This document shows positions 1 to 7,696 of a stretch of 26,568 nt of DNA, one piece after another; position 1 is the first letter of the stretch; the number at the start of each line of letters is the position of its first letter. The stretch comes from an uncultured Clostridia bacterium (GTDB taxonomy: Bacteria > Bacillota > Clostridia > Peptostreptococcales > Anaerovoracaceae): assembly GCA_938009115.1 (NCBI GenBank), contig CALLHZ010000089.1, positions 1 to 26,568 of the forward strand, read 5' to 3'. The notes below the pieces were generated by a model, which saw only the letters and a program-made list of their open reading frames with translations, had not been told where the DNA came from and did not search any database. The position numbers and the translations under genes were made by a program.

Positions 1-264
1 CCACCGCCGGCGGCGCAGCTCTCTCTCCGATGCCGTGATCACATCACGGCCGTCCAGAAGGATCTCGCCTCCCACGATCCGGCCCTCCCTGGGCAGAAGA
101 CGGGCGATGGAAAGAGCGCTGGTCGTCTTGCCGCAGCCCGATTCTCCCACAAGCCCCAGGGCCTCGCCGTGTTCCAGATCAAAACTCACGTCGTCCACGG
201 CCTTGAGCATGCCCTTGGAGGTTTTGAAGTAGGTTTTCAGGTTCTTCACTTCCAGCAGCTTCAT
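1..264 (-). CDS. Peptide ABC transporter ATP-binding protein, DppD/OppD-like (N-terminal part, cut by window edge)
   Basis: This is the first 88 codons of an ATPase that would energise dipeptide or oligopeptide import at the inner face of the membrane; the rest lies beyond the window edge. The visible protein begins MKLLEVKNLKTYF and carries a clear Walker A motif, GESGCGKT, at residues 40-47, preceded by the AVDDVSF strand typical of DppD/OppD N-termini. The ATG at 264 is preceded by a strong purine-rich ribosome site (GAGGTGAGGGG), and the upstream permease stop lies only 4 bases away. It is therefore the fifth gene of the S66-SBP-DppB-DppC-DppD operon. The partner DppF-type ATPase, if present, would follow outside the window. 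Family assignment is secure from the Walker A context and gene order; the substrate is inferred. Confidence 0.9.
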   Translation of the reverse strand, partial: MKLLEVKNLKTYFKTSKGMLKAVDDVSFDLEHGEALGLVGESGCGKTTSALSIARLLPREGRIVGGEILLDGRDVITASERELRRRRW

Positions 265-268
265 CCCC

Positions 269-1153
269 TCACCTCTCTTTCAGCTTGGGGTTCAGGATCT
301 CGTCGAAAGCGTACCCCATGAGCGTAAAGGCCAGCACTACGGCCACAACGCATATGCCCGGCGGCAGAAAGTACCACCAGGCGCCGGTGCTGGTCGCGCC
401 TGTTTCAAAGGCATAGTGCAGCATCATGCCCCAGCTGGCGTGGGCCGGATCTCCCAGGCCCAGAAAGCTCAGGGTCGTTTCCGAGGTGATGGCCGCCGCA
501 GCGATCAGGATCGTGTTGGCAAAGACCAGCGGAAACACGTTGGGCAGGATGTGGCGTATCATGATATGGCGGCTGCCCGCGCCGATGGAAACGGTCCGCT
601 CCACGAACTGACGTTCCCGCACCGAAAGCGTCTGAGCCCGCACGACCCGGGCCGTTCCGGCCCAGCTCGTTACGCCGATCACCAGGATAATGTTCCAGAT
701 GCTTGTCCCTAAAATGGCCGCCAACACCATCATCAGGGGAAGCCAGGGGATCACCAGAAAGAAGTCGGTGATCCGCATCAGGATATTGTCCACAGCTTTG
801 CCGCTGTAGCCCGAAACGATGCCGATCATGGTCCCGATCACCATGGATATCCCGGTGGCAAGGGATCCCACCAGCAGTGAGATCCTGGAGCCTGCGATCA
901 GATAGCCCAGCACATCCCGTCCCATATCGTCGGTGCCCAGAAGATGGCCGGGGCCCGGCGGATTCAGGATATCCTCAACTTCTCCGAATTCCAGCACACT
1001 GAAGGGGACAAACAGCGGGCCGAACAGCGCCACAAGAACAAAGAGGAGCAGCACGACCGTGCCGAACAACGCCATTTTATTGGCCAGGACCTGGCTGACA
1101 AAGGCTTTGATCTTGCGCCTGCGCAGATTTGCTTTTACACGATTTCCGCTCAT
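269..1153 (-). CDS. dppC: Peptide ABC transporter permease, DppC/OppC-like
   Basis: This 294-residue inner-membrane permease would form half of the transmembrane channel of a peptide importer. An N-terminal cytoplasmic stretch rich in Arg/Lys is followed by a first hydrophobic helix (about residues 28-52). Next comes the DppC-family signature HLLGTDDMGRDVL (about 70-82), then several further helices. The cytoplasmic EAA-like loop that contacts the ATPase is visible around RERQFVERTVSIGAG, followed by RHILPNVFP. Length and layout fit OppC/DppC. The ATG at 1153 lies 3 bases after the dppB stop, with GGGGGA and GAGGG just upstream, so translation is probably coupled to dppB. The gene order permease B, permease C, ATPase D is the usual one for family-5 peptide transporters. 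Nickel or other substrates handled by the same superfamily cannot be excluded. Confidence 0.93.
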   Translation of the reverse strand: MSGNRVKANLRRRKIKAFVSQVLANKMALFGTVVLLLFVLVALFGPLFVPFSVLEFGEVEDILNPPGPGHLLGTDDMGRDVLGYLIAGSRISLLVGSLATGISMVIGTMIGIVSGYSGKAVDNILMRITDFFLVIPWLPLMMVLAAILGTSIWNIILVIGVTSWAGTARVVRAQTLSVRERQFVERTVSIGAGSRHIMIRHILPNVFPLVFANTILIAAAAITSETTLSFLGLGDPAHASWGMMLHYAFETGATSTGAWWYFLPPGICVVAVVLAFTLMGYAFDEILNPKLKER

Positions 1154-1156
1154 CCC

Positions 1157-2134
1157 TCAGTCCCCCATGCTTCGGACCCGGGGATCCGCTACTTCGTAAA
1201 GGATATCCGACAGAAAATTGGCCAGGATCACGGTGACGGTGGTGAGCAGGAAGACGCCCTGGAGCAGGGGATAATCCCGGTTCACCAGCGCGTTGTACAT
1301 CAAATTGCCCAGGCCCGGCCAGGAGAATACCGTCTCGATCTGGATGGCGCCCCCCACGATCAGACCCAAATTGATGGCGATCAGCGTTATCATGGGCAGC
1401 ATGGCATTGGGCATGGCATGACGCCGCAGCACATATCCGTTGGTAAACCCCTTAGCCTTCGCTGTTGTGATATAGTCTTCCGACAGGACATCGATCATGG
1501 TGCTGCGCATGGTAATGGCGTATTCGCCGATCATCACCAGGGCCATGCAGGCCATGGGCAGGATCATATGCCGCACCACATCGTTGATGTAAGCCCAGGT
1601 GTCCGCAAAGACCCTGCCCGGTGTCACCATGCCGTTGATGGGAAACAGGCGCAATTGAACACAAAAGATCAGAATGAGCATCATCCCCAGCCAGAACGTG
1701 GGCATAGAATACAGCAGCAGCGAGGCGCTCAAAAGTCCGGTATCCAAAGCTTTGCCCCGCTTCCAGGCGGAAATGATCCCAAAGATGATGCCCACCACGA
1801 TCGCCAGGATCTCTGCAACGCCCAGCAGGATCACCGTGGGCAGGATCCTGGAGCCGATCACCTCGACCACCGGTTTTTTATACATGAAAGACATACCCAG
1901 ATCTCCGGTGAAGAGATTTTGCAAATATACAAAGAACTGCTGGTACCAGGGCAGGTCCAGCCCGTACAATTCCCGGATGCCGGCCAGCATCTCCGGCGTG
2001 GTTTTTCCGCTGCGGGCCAGCATGCTCAGGATATCCCCAGGCAGGATCCGGAAAAGAAAATAGTTGAAGACCAGCACGAAAAAAATCGTGATGGCGGCAT
2101 AAAAGAGCTTTTTGAGGATACGCTTCTTGTTCAT
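1157..2134 (-). CDS. dppB: Peptide ABC transporter permease, DppB/OppB-like
   Basis: This 325-residue integral membrane protein is the DppB/OppB-type partner of the downstream permease. The N-terminus has the standard first helix followed by the FRILPGD motif (about residues 28-34). A periplasmic-type loop contains GLDLPWYQQFFVYLQNLFTGDLG, shown here only by its key segment LPWYQQ...GDLG, which is highly typical of the family. The EAA loop appears as RSTMIDVLSEDYITTAKAKG, followed by RHAMPNA. A C-terminal stretch ending VADPRVR is also characteristic. The ATG at 2134 has an AAAGGAAAGG ribosome site. Its mRNA is separated from that of the binding-protein gene by a perfect 11-bp stem-loop (2152-2176). 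Family is certain; peptide as substrate is inferred from the neighbouring S66 peptidase and SBP_bac_5 protein. Confidence 0.94.
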   Translation of the reverse strand: MNKKRILKKLFYAAITIFFVLVFNYFLFRILPGDILSMLARSGKTTPEMLAGIRELYGLDLPWYQQFFVYLQNLFTGDLGMSFMYKKPVVEVIGSRILPTVILLGVAEILAIVVGIIFGIISAWKRGKALDTGLLSASLLLYSMPTFWLGMMLILIFCVQLRLFPINGMVTPGRVFADTWAYINDVVRHMILPMACMALVMIGEYAITMRSTMIDVLSEDYITTAKAKGFTNGYVLRRHAMPNAMLPMITLIAINLGLIVGGAIQIETVFSWPGLGNLMYNALVNRDYPLLQGVFLLTTVTVILANFLSDILYEVADPRVRSMGD

Positions 2135-2151
2135 AGCCTTTCCTTTGCAAA

Positions 2152-2176
2152 GCAGGCGGCGGTTCCCGCCGCCTGC
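2152..2176 (-). other. Intercistronic stem-loop between binding-protein gene and dppB
   Basis: Two perfect 11-base arms (2152-2162 and 2166-2176) enclose a 3-base loop. The structure sits in the 55-base gap between the stop of the peptide-binding protein and the start of dppB. On the minus strand it is followed only by TTTGCAAAGG, so the T-tract is short. It could act as a partial terminator or as a 3' stabiliser for the binding-protein message. Either role would give more binding protein than permease, as is common in ABC import operons. Confidence 0.7.
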
Positions 2177-2189
2177 CTCTGACGGGCTG

Positions 2190-3809
2190 CTACTGGGCAG
2201 CCTTCATGTTCATGTAGTTCCACGCCGTCATGTTCAGGAACAATCCACCGACGCCCGGCGGCACCTGAACGTAGTTCGTCCAGCGGTCCGAACGGATGGC
2301 TTGAATGTAATTGTCATAGATGTAGACGATATAGTGGCCGTTTTCGTAGGCGATCTTCTGCATTTCCTGAACCATGGCGATCCGCGCTTCTTCGTCCATG
2401 GTCGTCATCTGCTCGTAGAACAGCTCGTCGTACCGGGCGTTGGAAAAACCGGTCTCGTTCAGGTTCCACCATTCGTCGGTCACAAAGATCCGGGTGATCA
2501 CCGAGGGATCCACATCGGCGCCCCAACCCCAAATGTAAAGATCATAGCCACCCTCGTAGATCACGTCTGTAAGGGCGCCGCTGTCCATGGTGACCAGCTT
2601 CAGCTCGATGCCGGCCAGGGCGCAGCCTGCGGCCATCATCTGAGCCGTCTTCACTTCCGGTGTATTATCGGCGATGGCGATCAGCTCAAAGGACAGCTTT
2701 GTCCCGTCTGCAGCTTCCCGGATGCCGTCTCCGTCGGTATCTTTGTATCCGGCGGCCTCCAGAAGAGCGGCAGCCTTATCCGGATCGTAGGTCCGCAGTT
2801 CTTCCGCCGTGGGTTCATAGTGATACTTGTCGCCGGGATTGATGATGGTAGTGCCCGCATCGCCGGCATCGCCATAGGCCATGCTGACGATCTTTTGCTT
2901 ATCCGTGCAGTACTCCAGCGCGTAGCGGACCGTCTTATCCTTGAGCAACGGATGGGCATCGGGCACTTCGGATTCAGGCCAGGTGTTGATCGCGATATAG
3001 GAGAAGCCCGGAATGTCGGCCAGGACCAGGTCCACCTCTTCGGCGCTGTCCATCTGCTCGATCTGGGCCGCCGTCAGGCCGCTGGTTCCGTCCACCTCGC
3101 CCAGCAGGAGAGCCTGGGCTGCCGTGTCTGCATTTTCATACAGCACAAAAACGATGTTTTCGATATCCCCCGGGATCTCCTGGAAGTAATCCGGATTCTT
3201 CGTCAGCTTGATAAAGCCTTCTCCTTCGGAATCGAATTTGAACGGTCCGGTGCCGATGGGCTGTTCATTTCCGTAATTGTAAGGATCCTCCAGTCCTTCC
3301 CAAATGTGCTTGGGGACGATGGGTGAGGTGTTCATCAGCATATTGGCCTTGGGCGCGTCGGTAGTCATGACCACGGTGTAATCGTCGGGACAGCTGATCT
3401 CTGTGATGCCTTCGTTGTATCCCGCATACATATACGCTTCCTGGGCGGTAAACAGTTCATAGGAAAACTTCACGTCCGCGGAGGTGAAGGGCTCCCCGTC
3501 GTGCCAGGTGACGCCTTCGGCCAGATGGAAGGTCCAGGTGAGCTGGTCATCGGAAACCTCCCAGCTTTCCGCCAGGCAGGGCAGGCGCTCCAATTCGGTA
3601 TCATACCGGACCAGAGGGTCATAGATCAGCAGCAGCAGTTCAAAAGATACCGCCATCCAGGACGAAAGCGGATTGAGGGTATCCACCTCCTCGGACAGCG
3701 CGAAGGTAAAGGTGCGACTTTCCTCTGCAGCTCCGCCACCTCCGCAGCCCGCTGCAGAAAACAGCATGGCCAGGGTCAGCAGAACAGCGATTGCTTTTTT
3801 CGCATTCAT
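2190..3809 (-). CDS. dppA: Peptide-binding lipoprotein, SBP family 5 (DppA/OppA-like)
   Basis: This 539-residue extracellular solute-binding protein would deliver peptides to the DppBC channel. Residues 1-21 form a lipoprotein signal peptide with lipobox SAAGC and lipid-modified Cys22, followed by a Gly-rich linker, so the mature protein should be anchored on the outer face of the membrane. Family-5 hallmarks follow: TFALSEEVDTLNPL near the mature N-terminus, and LAESWEVSDDQLTWTFHLAEGVTWHDGEPFTSADVKFSYE, of which the core WHDGEPFTSADV is diagnostic. Also visible are GTGPFKF and a late DPSVITRIF segment. The length is normal for the family. The ATG at 3809 is preceded by GGAGG at good spacing. 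It lies 54 bases after the S66 peptidase gene with no clear promoter between them, so the two are probably co-transcribed. Nickel- or glutathione-binding relatives exist, but the peptidase neighbour favours peptides. Confidence 0.94.
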   Translation of the reverse strand: MNAKKAIAVLLTLAMLFSAAGCGGGGAAEESRTFTFALSEEVDTLNPLSSWMAVSFELLLLIYDPLVRYDTELERLPCLAESWEVSDDQLTWTFHLAEGVTWHDGEPFTSADVKFSYELFTAQEAYMYAGYNEGITEISCPDDYTVVMTTDAPKANMLMNTSPIVPKHIWEGLEDPYNYGNEQPIGTGPFKFDSEGEGFIKLTKNPDYFQEIPGDIENIVFVLYENADTAAQALLLGEVDGTSGLTAAQIEQMDSAEEVDLVLADIPGFSYIAINTWPESEVPDAHPLLKDKTVRYALEYCTDKQKIVSMAYGDAGDAGTTIINPGDKYHYEPTAEELRTYDPDKAAALLEAAGYKDTDGDGIREAADGTKLSFELIAIADNTPEVKTAQMMAAGCALAGIELKLVTMDSGALTDVIYEGGYDLYIWGWGADVDPSVITRIFVTDEWWNLNETGFSNARYDELFYEQMTTMDEEARIAMVQEMQKIAYENGHYIVYIYDNYIQAIRSDRWTNYVQVPPGVGGLFLNMTAWNYMNMKAAQ

Positions 3810-3863
3810 TGGACTTGCCTCCTTAATTTAATTGGGAAAACGTACAGCATTGGATTTCTATCT

Positions 3864-4811
3864 CTAAAGCACTCCGCTTTCAAGAATCTCAAATTCCTTG
3901 CGACCGGCGTCCAGTCTGGCCGCCACGCCCATGGGCAACGTCGCCAAATCTTCGGTGTGGCCCAGCGGCAGACCGTACAAAACGGGCACGCCCAGGTCTT
4001 TCAGATAATACTCAAACACTTCTTCGGCGCTTACGTCGGAATAAAACCCCGGGTCGAGCTTTCTGGGGACGCAGTCTTTGCACTCGCCGATCACCACGCC
4101 CGCCACATCCTTGAGCTTTCCTGCGTTGCGCAGGTGGGAGAGACTGTGGTCGATGATCCAGGGTTCCGTCTCGACCTCTTCCAGCAGCAGGATCTTTCCG
4201 GTCGTATCGATCTCGTACCTGGTGCCCAGGCTGGCGCACATCAGTGTCAGGTTTCCACCCGTCAGGATGCCTTCGGCAGATCCCGGCGCTATGGTATAAG
4301 CCCATTTCTTGGGATCCGCCAGGGGGATTTCTCCTACAGGCGATGTCTGGGAGACAGCCTTGAAGAAGTACTCCTTCGTATAGTCCGTCAGATCCTGTGT
4401 GTTGAAGCGGGACATGCCCGGCCCGTGGAACGTGACCAGCCCCGCAAAGCGTCCGATGGCCAGGTGCAGGGAGGTAAGATCGCTGAAGCCGGTAAATATC
4501 TTAGGGTTGCGCGCGATCGCGTCATAATCGATCCAATCGATGATCTGAGCGGACCCGTAGCCGCCTTGGGTCGCAAAAATCGCGTCGACGTCATCCCTCC
4601 GAAACATTTCGTTGAGATCGTCGGCGCGTTCTTCCTCCGAGGCCGCTGTAAAGCCGTGGCATTTGTTGACGTTTTTTCCGAGCACGACCCGGTACCCCAG
4701 GGCTTCGATGTATTCGACCGCCCGGGGAATCTCGCTCCGGGTCGCCGAGGGGCTTGCCGGAGAAATCACACCGATGGTGTGCCCCTTCTCCAGATGTCTG
4801 GCCTTGATCAT
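3864..4811 (-). CDS. LD-carboxypeptidase / MccF-like serine peptidase (family S66)
   Basis: This 315-residue cytoplasmic serine peptidase would cleave the L-Lys/Dpm-D-Ala bond of murein tetrapeptides (LdcA activity) or deprotect peptide conjugates (MccF activity). No signal peptide or membrane helix is visible. The S66 catalytic triad can be placed: nucleophile Ser110 in TGFSDLT, Glu211 or Glu212 in LLLEEVETEPWI, and His285 in LPLGHTED. The N-terminal strand GHTIGVISPASP (residues 10-21) and FATQGGYGSAQI (79-90) are typical. I chose the ATG at 4811, preceded by GAAGGAGGACTC, over an in-frame TTG at 4850 that lacks a ribosome site. It is the first gene of the peptide-transport operon and lies directly behind the tandem palindromes at 4862-4896. 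The context suggests processing of imported, possibly cell-wall-derived, peptides; LdcA versus MccF specificity cannot be told from sequence. Confidence 0.9.
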   Translation of the reverse strand: MIKARHLEKGHTIGVISPASPSATRSEIPRAVEYIEALGYRVVLGKNVNKCHGFTAASEEERADDLNEMFRRDDVDAIFATQGGYGSAQIIDWIDYDAIARNPKIFTGFSDLTSLHLAIGRFAGLVTFHGPGMSRFNTQDLTDYTKEYFFKAVSQTSPVGEIPLADPKKWAYTIAPGSAEGILTGGNLTLMCASLGTRYEIDTTGKILLLEEVETEPWIIDHSLSHLRNAGKLKDVAGVVIGECKDCVPRKLDPGFYSDVSAEEVFEYYLKDLGVPVLYGLPLGHTEDLATLPMGVAARLDAGRKEFEILESGVL

Positions 4812-4861
4812 GAGTCCTCCTTCTCGATCCGGGATCGTCTGCTGCGTCAAAGTCAGGGAAT

Positions 4862-4896
4862 GTTCATAATGTGAACACTTTGTTCATAGAATGATT
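4862..4896. promoter_or_regulatory. Tandem operator (two 15-bp palindromes) in front of the S66/Dpp operon
   Basis: The first element, GTTCATAATGTGAAC (4862-4876), is a 15-bp palindrome with one mismatch. The second, GTTCATAGAATGATT (4882-4896), begins exactly 20 bases later and is a degenerate copy. The same pair with the same spacing occurs at the IclR gene promoter (8123-8157). Sites of about 15 bp are usual for IclR-family regulators. Here they lie at or just downstream of the likely transcription start of the minus-strand operon, a position expected for a repressor. Confidence 0.72.
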
Positions 4897-4927
4897 ATAT
4901 ACTACATCATTTTATCCTTCATTACAA
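4894..4927 (-). promoter_or_regulatory. Probable promoter of the S66/Dpp operon
   Basis: Read on the minus strand, TTGTAA (4922-4927) and TAGTAT (4899-4904) are separated by 17 bases. An overlapping TATAAT (4894-4899) offers an alternative -10 with a weaker -35. Either choice puts the start within or next to the second palindrome. The match to sigma-A consensus is moderate, so the region is more certain than the exact hexamers. Confidence 0.5.
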
Positions 4928-4953
4928 CCCTCTTTTCCCGGTTGTAAACAGAA

Positions 4954-4984
4954 GGGCCGGAAACCACTGCGCGGCTTCCGGCCC
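4954..4984 (-). terminator. Probable rho-independent terminator after the YfcC-family gene
   Basis: Perfect 9-base arms GGGCCGGAA (4954-4962) and TTCCGGCCC (4976-4984) enclose a 13-base loop. The stem starts about 35 bases past the stop at 5020. The minus-strand continuation is TTCTGTTT, a broken T-tract, so termination may be incomplete. It separates the M20-YfcC unit from the S66/Dpp operon. Confidence 0.65.
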
Positions 4985-5019
4985 GAAAGGATCGTTATTG
5001 CTTCTCTTCTCCGCTCCGG

Positions 5020-6438
5020 CTACACGCCCCAGGCAACCGCCGCAACGATGAGCACGGCCTGCAGCAGGAACATCATGCCGAACAGCGGCGTAATGAATTT
5101 GTACCACTTGTCCATGCCGATGCCCATGATGCCGCATTCCGTGGCCACAGCCGTGGGCCAGAACATGTTGGAAAATCCATCGCCGAACTGGAAGGCTACG
5201 ACTGCCAGTTCTCGGGACAGCCCCACCAGATCCGCCAGCGGCGCCATGATCGGCATCATGACCACTGCCTGGCCGGAGCCGGAAGGAATAAAGAAATTCA
5301 CGAAATTCTGGACGGTCAGCATGCCAACACCGGCGACTGACGAAGGCAGATTACCCACCAGACCCGCCAGGTAGTTGACGGCGGTATCGATCACCTGCCC
5401 CTGCTCCATGACCAGTGAAATGGAACGGGCAAGCCCGACCAGCAAGGCCCCGAACATGGCACTCTTGCAGCCGTCCACGAACATGTCAGCCATTTCGCTC
5501 AGCGTCATCTTATTGATGATCATTGTGGCAATCATAAAGACGAAGAACAGCGAAGCCAACTCCGTCAAATACCAGCCGTAGACTACGATGCCGAAAGCAA
5601 TGCCGGCGATCAGCAGGACAAATCCAAACAGGCTCAACTTTTGTTCCTTTGTAAAGGGCATATTGATGACTTCGTCTCTGGATTTAACATTTTCCAAGCC
5701 CCGCAAGGCGTTGGGATCGCCGTAGAGGATGCTCTTGGTCGGATCTTTGCGGACTTTGTTGGCATAACGCATCGTGTAGGCGATGCTCAGGGCCAGGAAC
5801 AGCACGAAGGCGACCACGCGCAGCATGGTCACTTTGTCCTGAATCAGAGGAACCTGGGCCACGGAGCTTGCAATGCCGATGGTGAAGGGGTTCAGGATGG
5901 CGGCCGCGAATCCGGTAGCCACCCCCACGAATACGATGGCGCCGCCCACGATCCGGTCATAGCCCAGTGTTACGGCAATGATCATGAAAGCAGGTATCAA
6001 GCCGTAGGTCTCCTCGTACATGCCGATGGTGGTGCCGCCAATGGCGAACAAAACCATAAAAAGAGGAATGATCAGGTGATCCTTTTTTCCCAGCTTGCGA
6101 AGCATGGCGCCGGTGAGGGCATTCAGAGCTCCTGTTTCCGAAAGAACATACACATATGATGCCGCAAAAAGTATAAAGAATATGATATCACCGGCCTGCA
6201 CCACGCCATCAAAGATGGACATGACCATTCCCCAGGGGCCTACGGGCGATTTCTCCTCCGCCAGCTGATAGCTGCCGGGTACGACCAGATCTCTGTCGAG
6301 CGCTTCGTTGTACTCGTACTCAAAACTGCCTGCCGGAAGGACCCAGGTCAGCACCATGCTGAGTGCGATGATCATAAGCATGATCACGTAGGCATGGGGC
6401 ATTGAGAACTTCTTCTTTTTCGTCTTGCTCTCCTTCAT
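5020..6438 (-). CDS. YfcC/DcuC-family membrane carrier (PF03606 type)
   Basis: This 472-residue polytopic membrane protein belongs to the C4-dicarboxylate anaerobic carrier / YfcC group. Members are annotated as dicarboxylate or basic amino-acid (arginine/ornithine-type) transporters. It has a Lys-rich cytoplasmic N-terminus (residues 4-10) and a first helix followed by TWVLPAGSFEY, a segment typical of YfcC. Family-like motifs include GGTTIGMYEETYG, GVATGFAAAILNPFTIGIA and, near the C-terminus, FIPSGSGQAVVMMPIMAPL with FSNMFWPT. About 11-12 hydrophobic segments are visible. The ATG at 6438 has an AGGAGG site and lies 20 bases behind the M20 hydrolase gene, so the two form an operon. Pairing of a carrier with an M20 hydrolase recalls AbgT-AbgB logic: import of an N-acylated amino acid or small peptide and its cleavage inside. 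The substrate is inference only. Confidence 0.85.
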   Translation of the reverse strand: MKESKTKKKKFSMPHAYVIMLMIIALSMVLTWVLPAGSFEYEYNEALDRDLVVPGSYQLAEEKSPVGPWGMVMSIFDGVVQAGDIIFFILFAASYVYVLSETGALNALTGAMLRKLGKKDHLIIPLFMVLFAIGGTTIGMYEETYGLIPAFMIIAVTLGYDRIVGGAIVFVGVATGFAAAILNPFTIGIASSVAQVPLIQDKVTMLRVVAFVLFLALSIAYTMRYANKVRKDPTKSILYGDPNALRGLENVKSRDEVINMPFTKEQKLSLFGFVLLIAGIAFGIVVYGWYLTELASLFFVFMIATMIINKMTLSEMADMFVDGCKSAMFGALLVGLARSISLVMEQGQVIDTAVNYLAGLVGNLPSSVAGVGMLTVQNFVNFFIPSGSGQAVVMMPIMAPLADLVGLSRELAVVAFQFGDGFSNMFWPTAVATECGIMGIGMDKWYKFITPLFGMMFLLQAVLIVAAVAWGV

Positions 6439-6458
6439 TTCTTTCTCCTCCTGTGTGA

Positions 6459-7658
6459 TTACTTTCTATCTTGCAGCTGTTTCTTCGCTGTTTCGATCTG
6501 TTCGGGGCGGATGGCCAGGTCCAAGGCCATACCGGTCATGGCGCAAATGGTCTGATGCATTTTCTTTCTGGCTTCGGGACCGTCCACCAGTTTCAAAGCG
6601 CTTTCTTCATGGGCGTAGAAGACGTCAGGACCGTCCAGACCCACCTCCACATAGGCCGTTGGACAGACGTGGCTCACATTTCCCACATCCGTGGAGCCGG
6701 CGGCCTGGGCAGCCATTTCCGGGGTCACTGTGGGCTTGACGCCGTTGGCTTCAAAATAGATGTCCGCCAGATCCTGAAGTACCGGAAGATTGATGAGGTC
6801 GTCCATGGGAAGCTCCGGATTCTTGATCTTCAGCTTTGCTCCGGTCATCATGGCCGCCCCCCTGGCGACGTTTTCGACTCGAGGAATGACTGTATTCAGA
6901 TAACTCCGGTTTTCAGCCCGGATATAAAACAGGCAGCTGGCTTTGTCGGGGACGATGTTGGCTGCCTGGCCACCTTCCGTGATGATACCGTGGATCCTCA
7001 CGTCTGGTTTGACATGCTGTCGAAGAGCATTGATGCCGGCGTATAGCAGCTGAACTGCATCCAGGGCATTGATACCGTTCCAGGGAGCGCCGGCCGAATG
7101 GGAGGCTTTCCCCTTAAACTCGAAAATGCGGGCGTCCATGGCCAGGGCCACCGAACAGGTCGCAGTCGCATGAGAGAGGTGTGCCTGAAAAGCCACATCC
7201 ACATCATCGAAAGCGCCGCGGCGCGCCATTTCCACTTTGGCACCGTAGGTCTCTTCTGCCGGGGTGCCGATCAAAGCGACTCGAAATTCCGCTTGATCAG
7301 CCAGGTTGGCCAGGACCACGGCGGCACCGGCGGCCGTAGAGGCGATCCAATTGTGGCCGCAGGCATGCCCGTTCTTATTGGCTTTGCCATAGCCCGGGAG
7401 CGCATCGTATTCCGCAAGAAACGCAAACAGCGGTCCTTTGGTCCCGTATTCGGCGCGAAACGCCGTGTCGAACCCTGCATAGGGCATCGTGACGGCGAAT
7501 CCTTTCCGTCTCATGAAATCCGCCAGATATTGGGACGACAGGTCCTCCTGAAGTCCCAGCTCCGGGTGCCGGAAAATATAATTATTGATTTCCTCAAAGC
7601 CGGCAGCGTCCCTTCGTTCGGCCGCTCCCACCAGCTGTTGGATCTCTTTGCGATTCAT
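6459..7658 (-). CDS. M20-family metallo-amidohydrolase / dipeptidase (M20D, AbgB-like)
   Basis: This 399-residue cytoplasmic zinc peptidase would hydrolyse an N-acyl amino acid, an aminobenzoyl-glutamate-like amide or a dipeptide. Visible metal-site motifs are HPELGLQE (residues 31-38), HACGHN (98-103) and the catalytic pair Glu135-Glu136 in TPAEETYG. The dimerisation domain begins around KGKASHSAGAPW, and a later AGSTDVGNVSH segment supplies the family's C-terminal signature. The length is normal for M20D members. The ATG at 7658 is preceded by GGAGGTGAATCG. The gene is divergent from the DUF2569-like gene, only 38 bases away, and is followed by the YfcC-family carrier, suggesting a joint uptake-and-cleavage unit. 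Ring opening of its substrate range (AbgB, aminoacylase, indole-acetyl amino-acid hydrolase) cannot be resolved from sequence. Confidence 0.92.
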   Translation of the reverse strand: MNRKEIQQLVGAAERRDAAGFEEINNYIFRHPELGLQEDLSSQYLADFMRRKGFAVTMPYAGFDTAFRAEYGTKGPLFAFLAEYDALPGYGKANKNGHACGHNWIASTAAGAAVVLANLADQAEFRVALIGTPAEETYGAKVEMARRGAFDDVDVAFQAHLSHATATCSVALAMDARIFEFKGKASHSAGAPWNGINALDAVQLLYAGINALRQHVKPDVRIHGIITEGGQAANIVPDKASCLFYIRAENRSYLNTVIPRVENVARGAAMMTGAKLKIKNPELPMDDLINLPVLQDLADIYFEANGVKPTVTPEMAAQAAGSTDVGNVSHVCPTAYVEVGLDGPDVFYAHEESALKLVDGPEARKKMHQTICAMTGMALDLAIRPEQIETAKKQLQDRK

Positions 7659-7661
7659 CGA

Positions 7662-7690
7662 TTCACCTCCGCAATGTTCTGTGCTACAAT
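7662..7690 (+). promoter_or_regulatory. Extended -10 promoter for the DUF2569-like gene
   Basis: TGCTACAAT (7682-7690) is an extended -10 element (TG, one base, TACAAT). The -35 region near 7661-7666 (ATTCAC) is weak. The -10 ends only six bases before the ATG at 7697, so transcription would begin at or very near the start codon. Confidence 0.5.
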
Positions 7691-7696
7691 CTTGTT

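Noticed and set aside
944..2182. Long plus-strand open frame (412 codons) opposite dppB and dppC
   Set aside because: It lies antisense to two clearly conserved permeases, its product is rich in His, Gln and Asp with no motif, and there is no convincing ribosome site. G+C-rich codon use on the other strand explains it.
4812..4850. Longer S66 protein starting at a TTG at 4850
   Set aside because: There is no ribosome site before the TTG, while the ATG at 4811 has GAAGGAGG at ideal spacing and starts at the usual family N-terminus.
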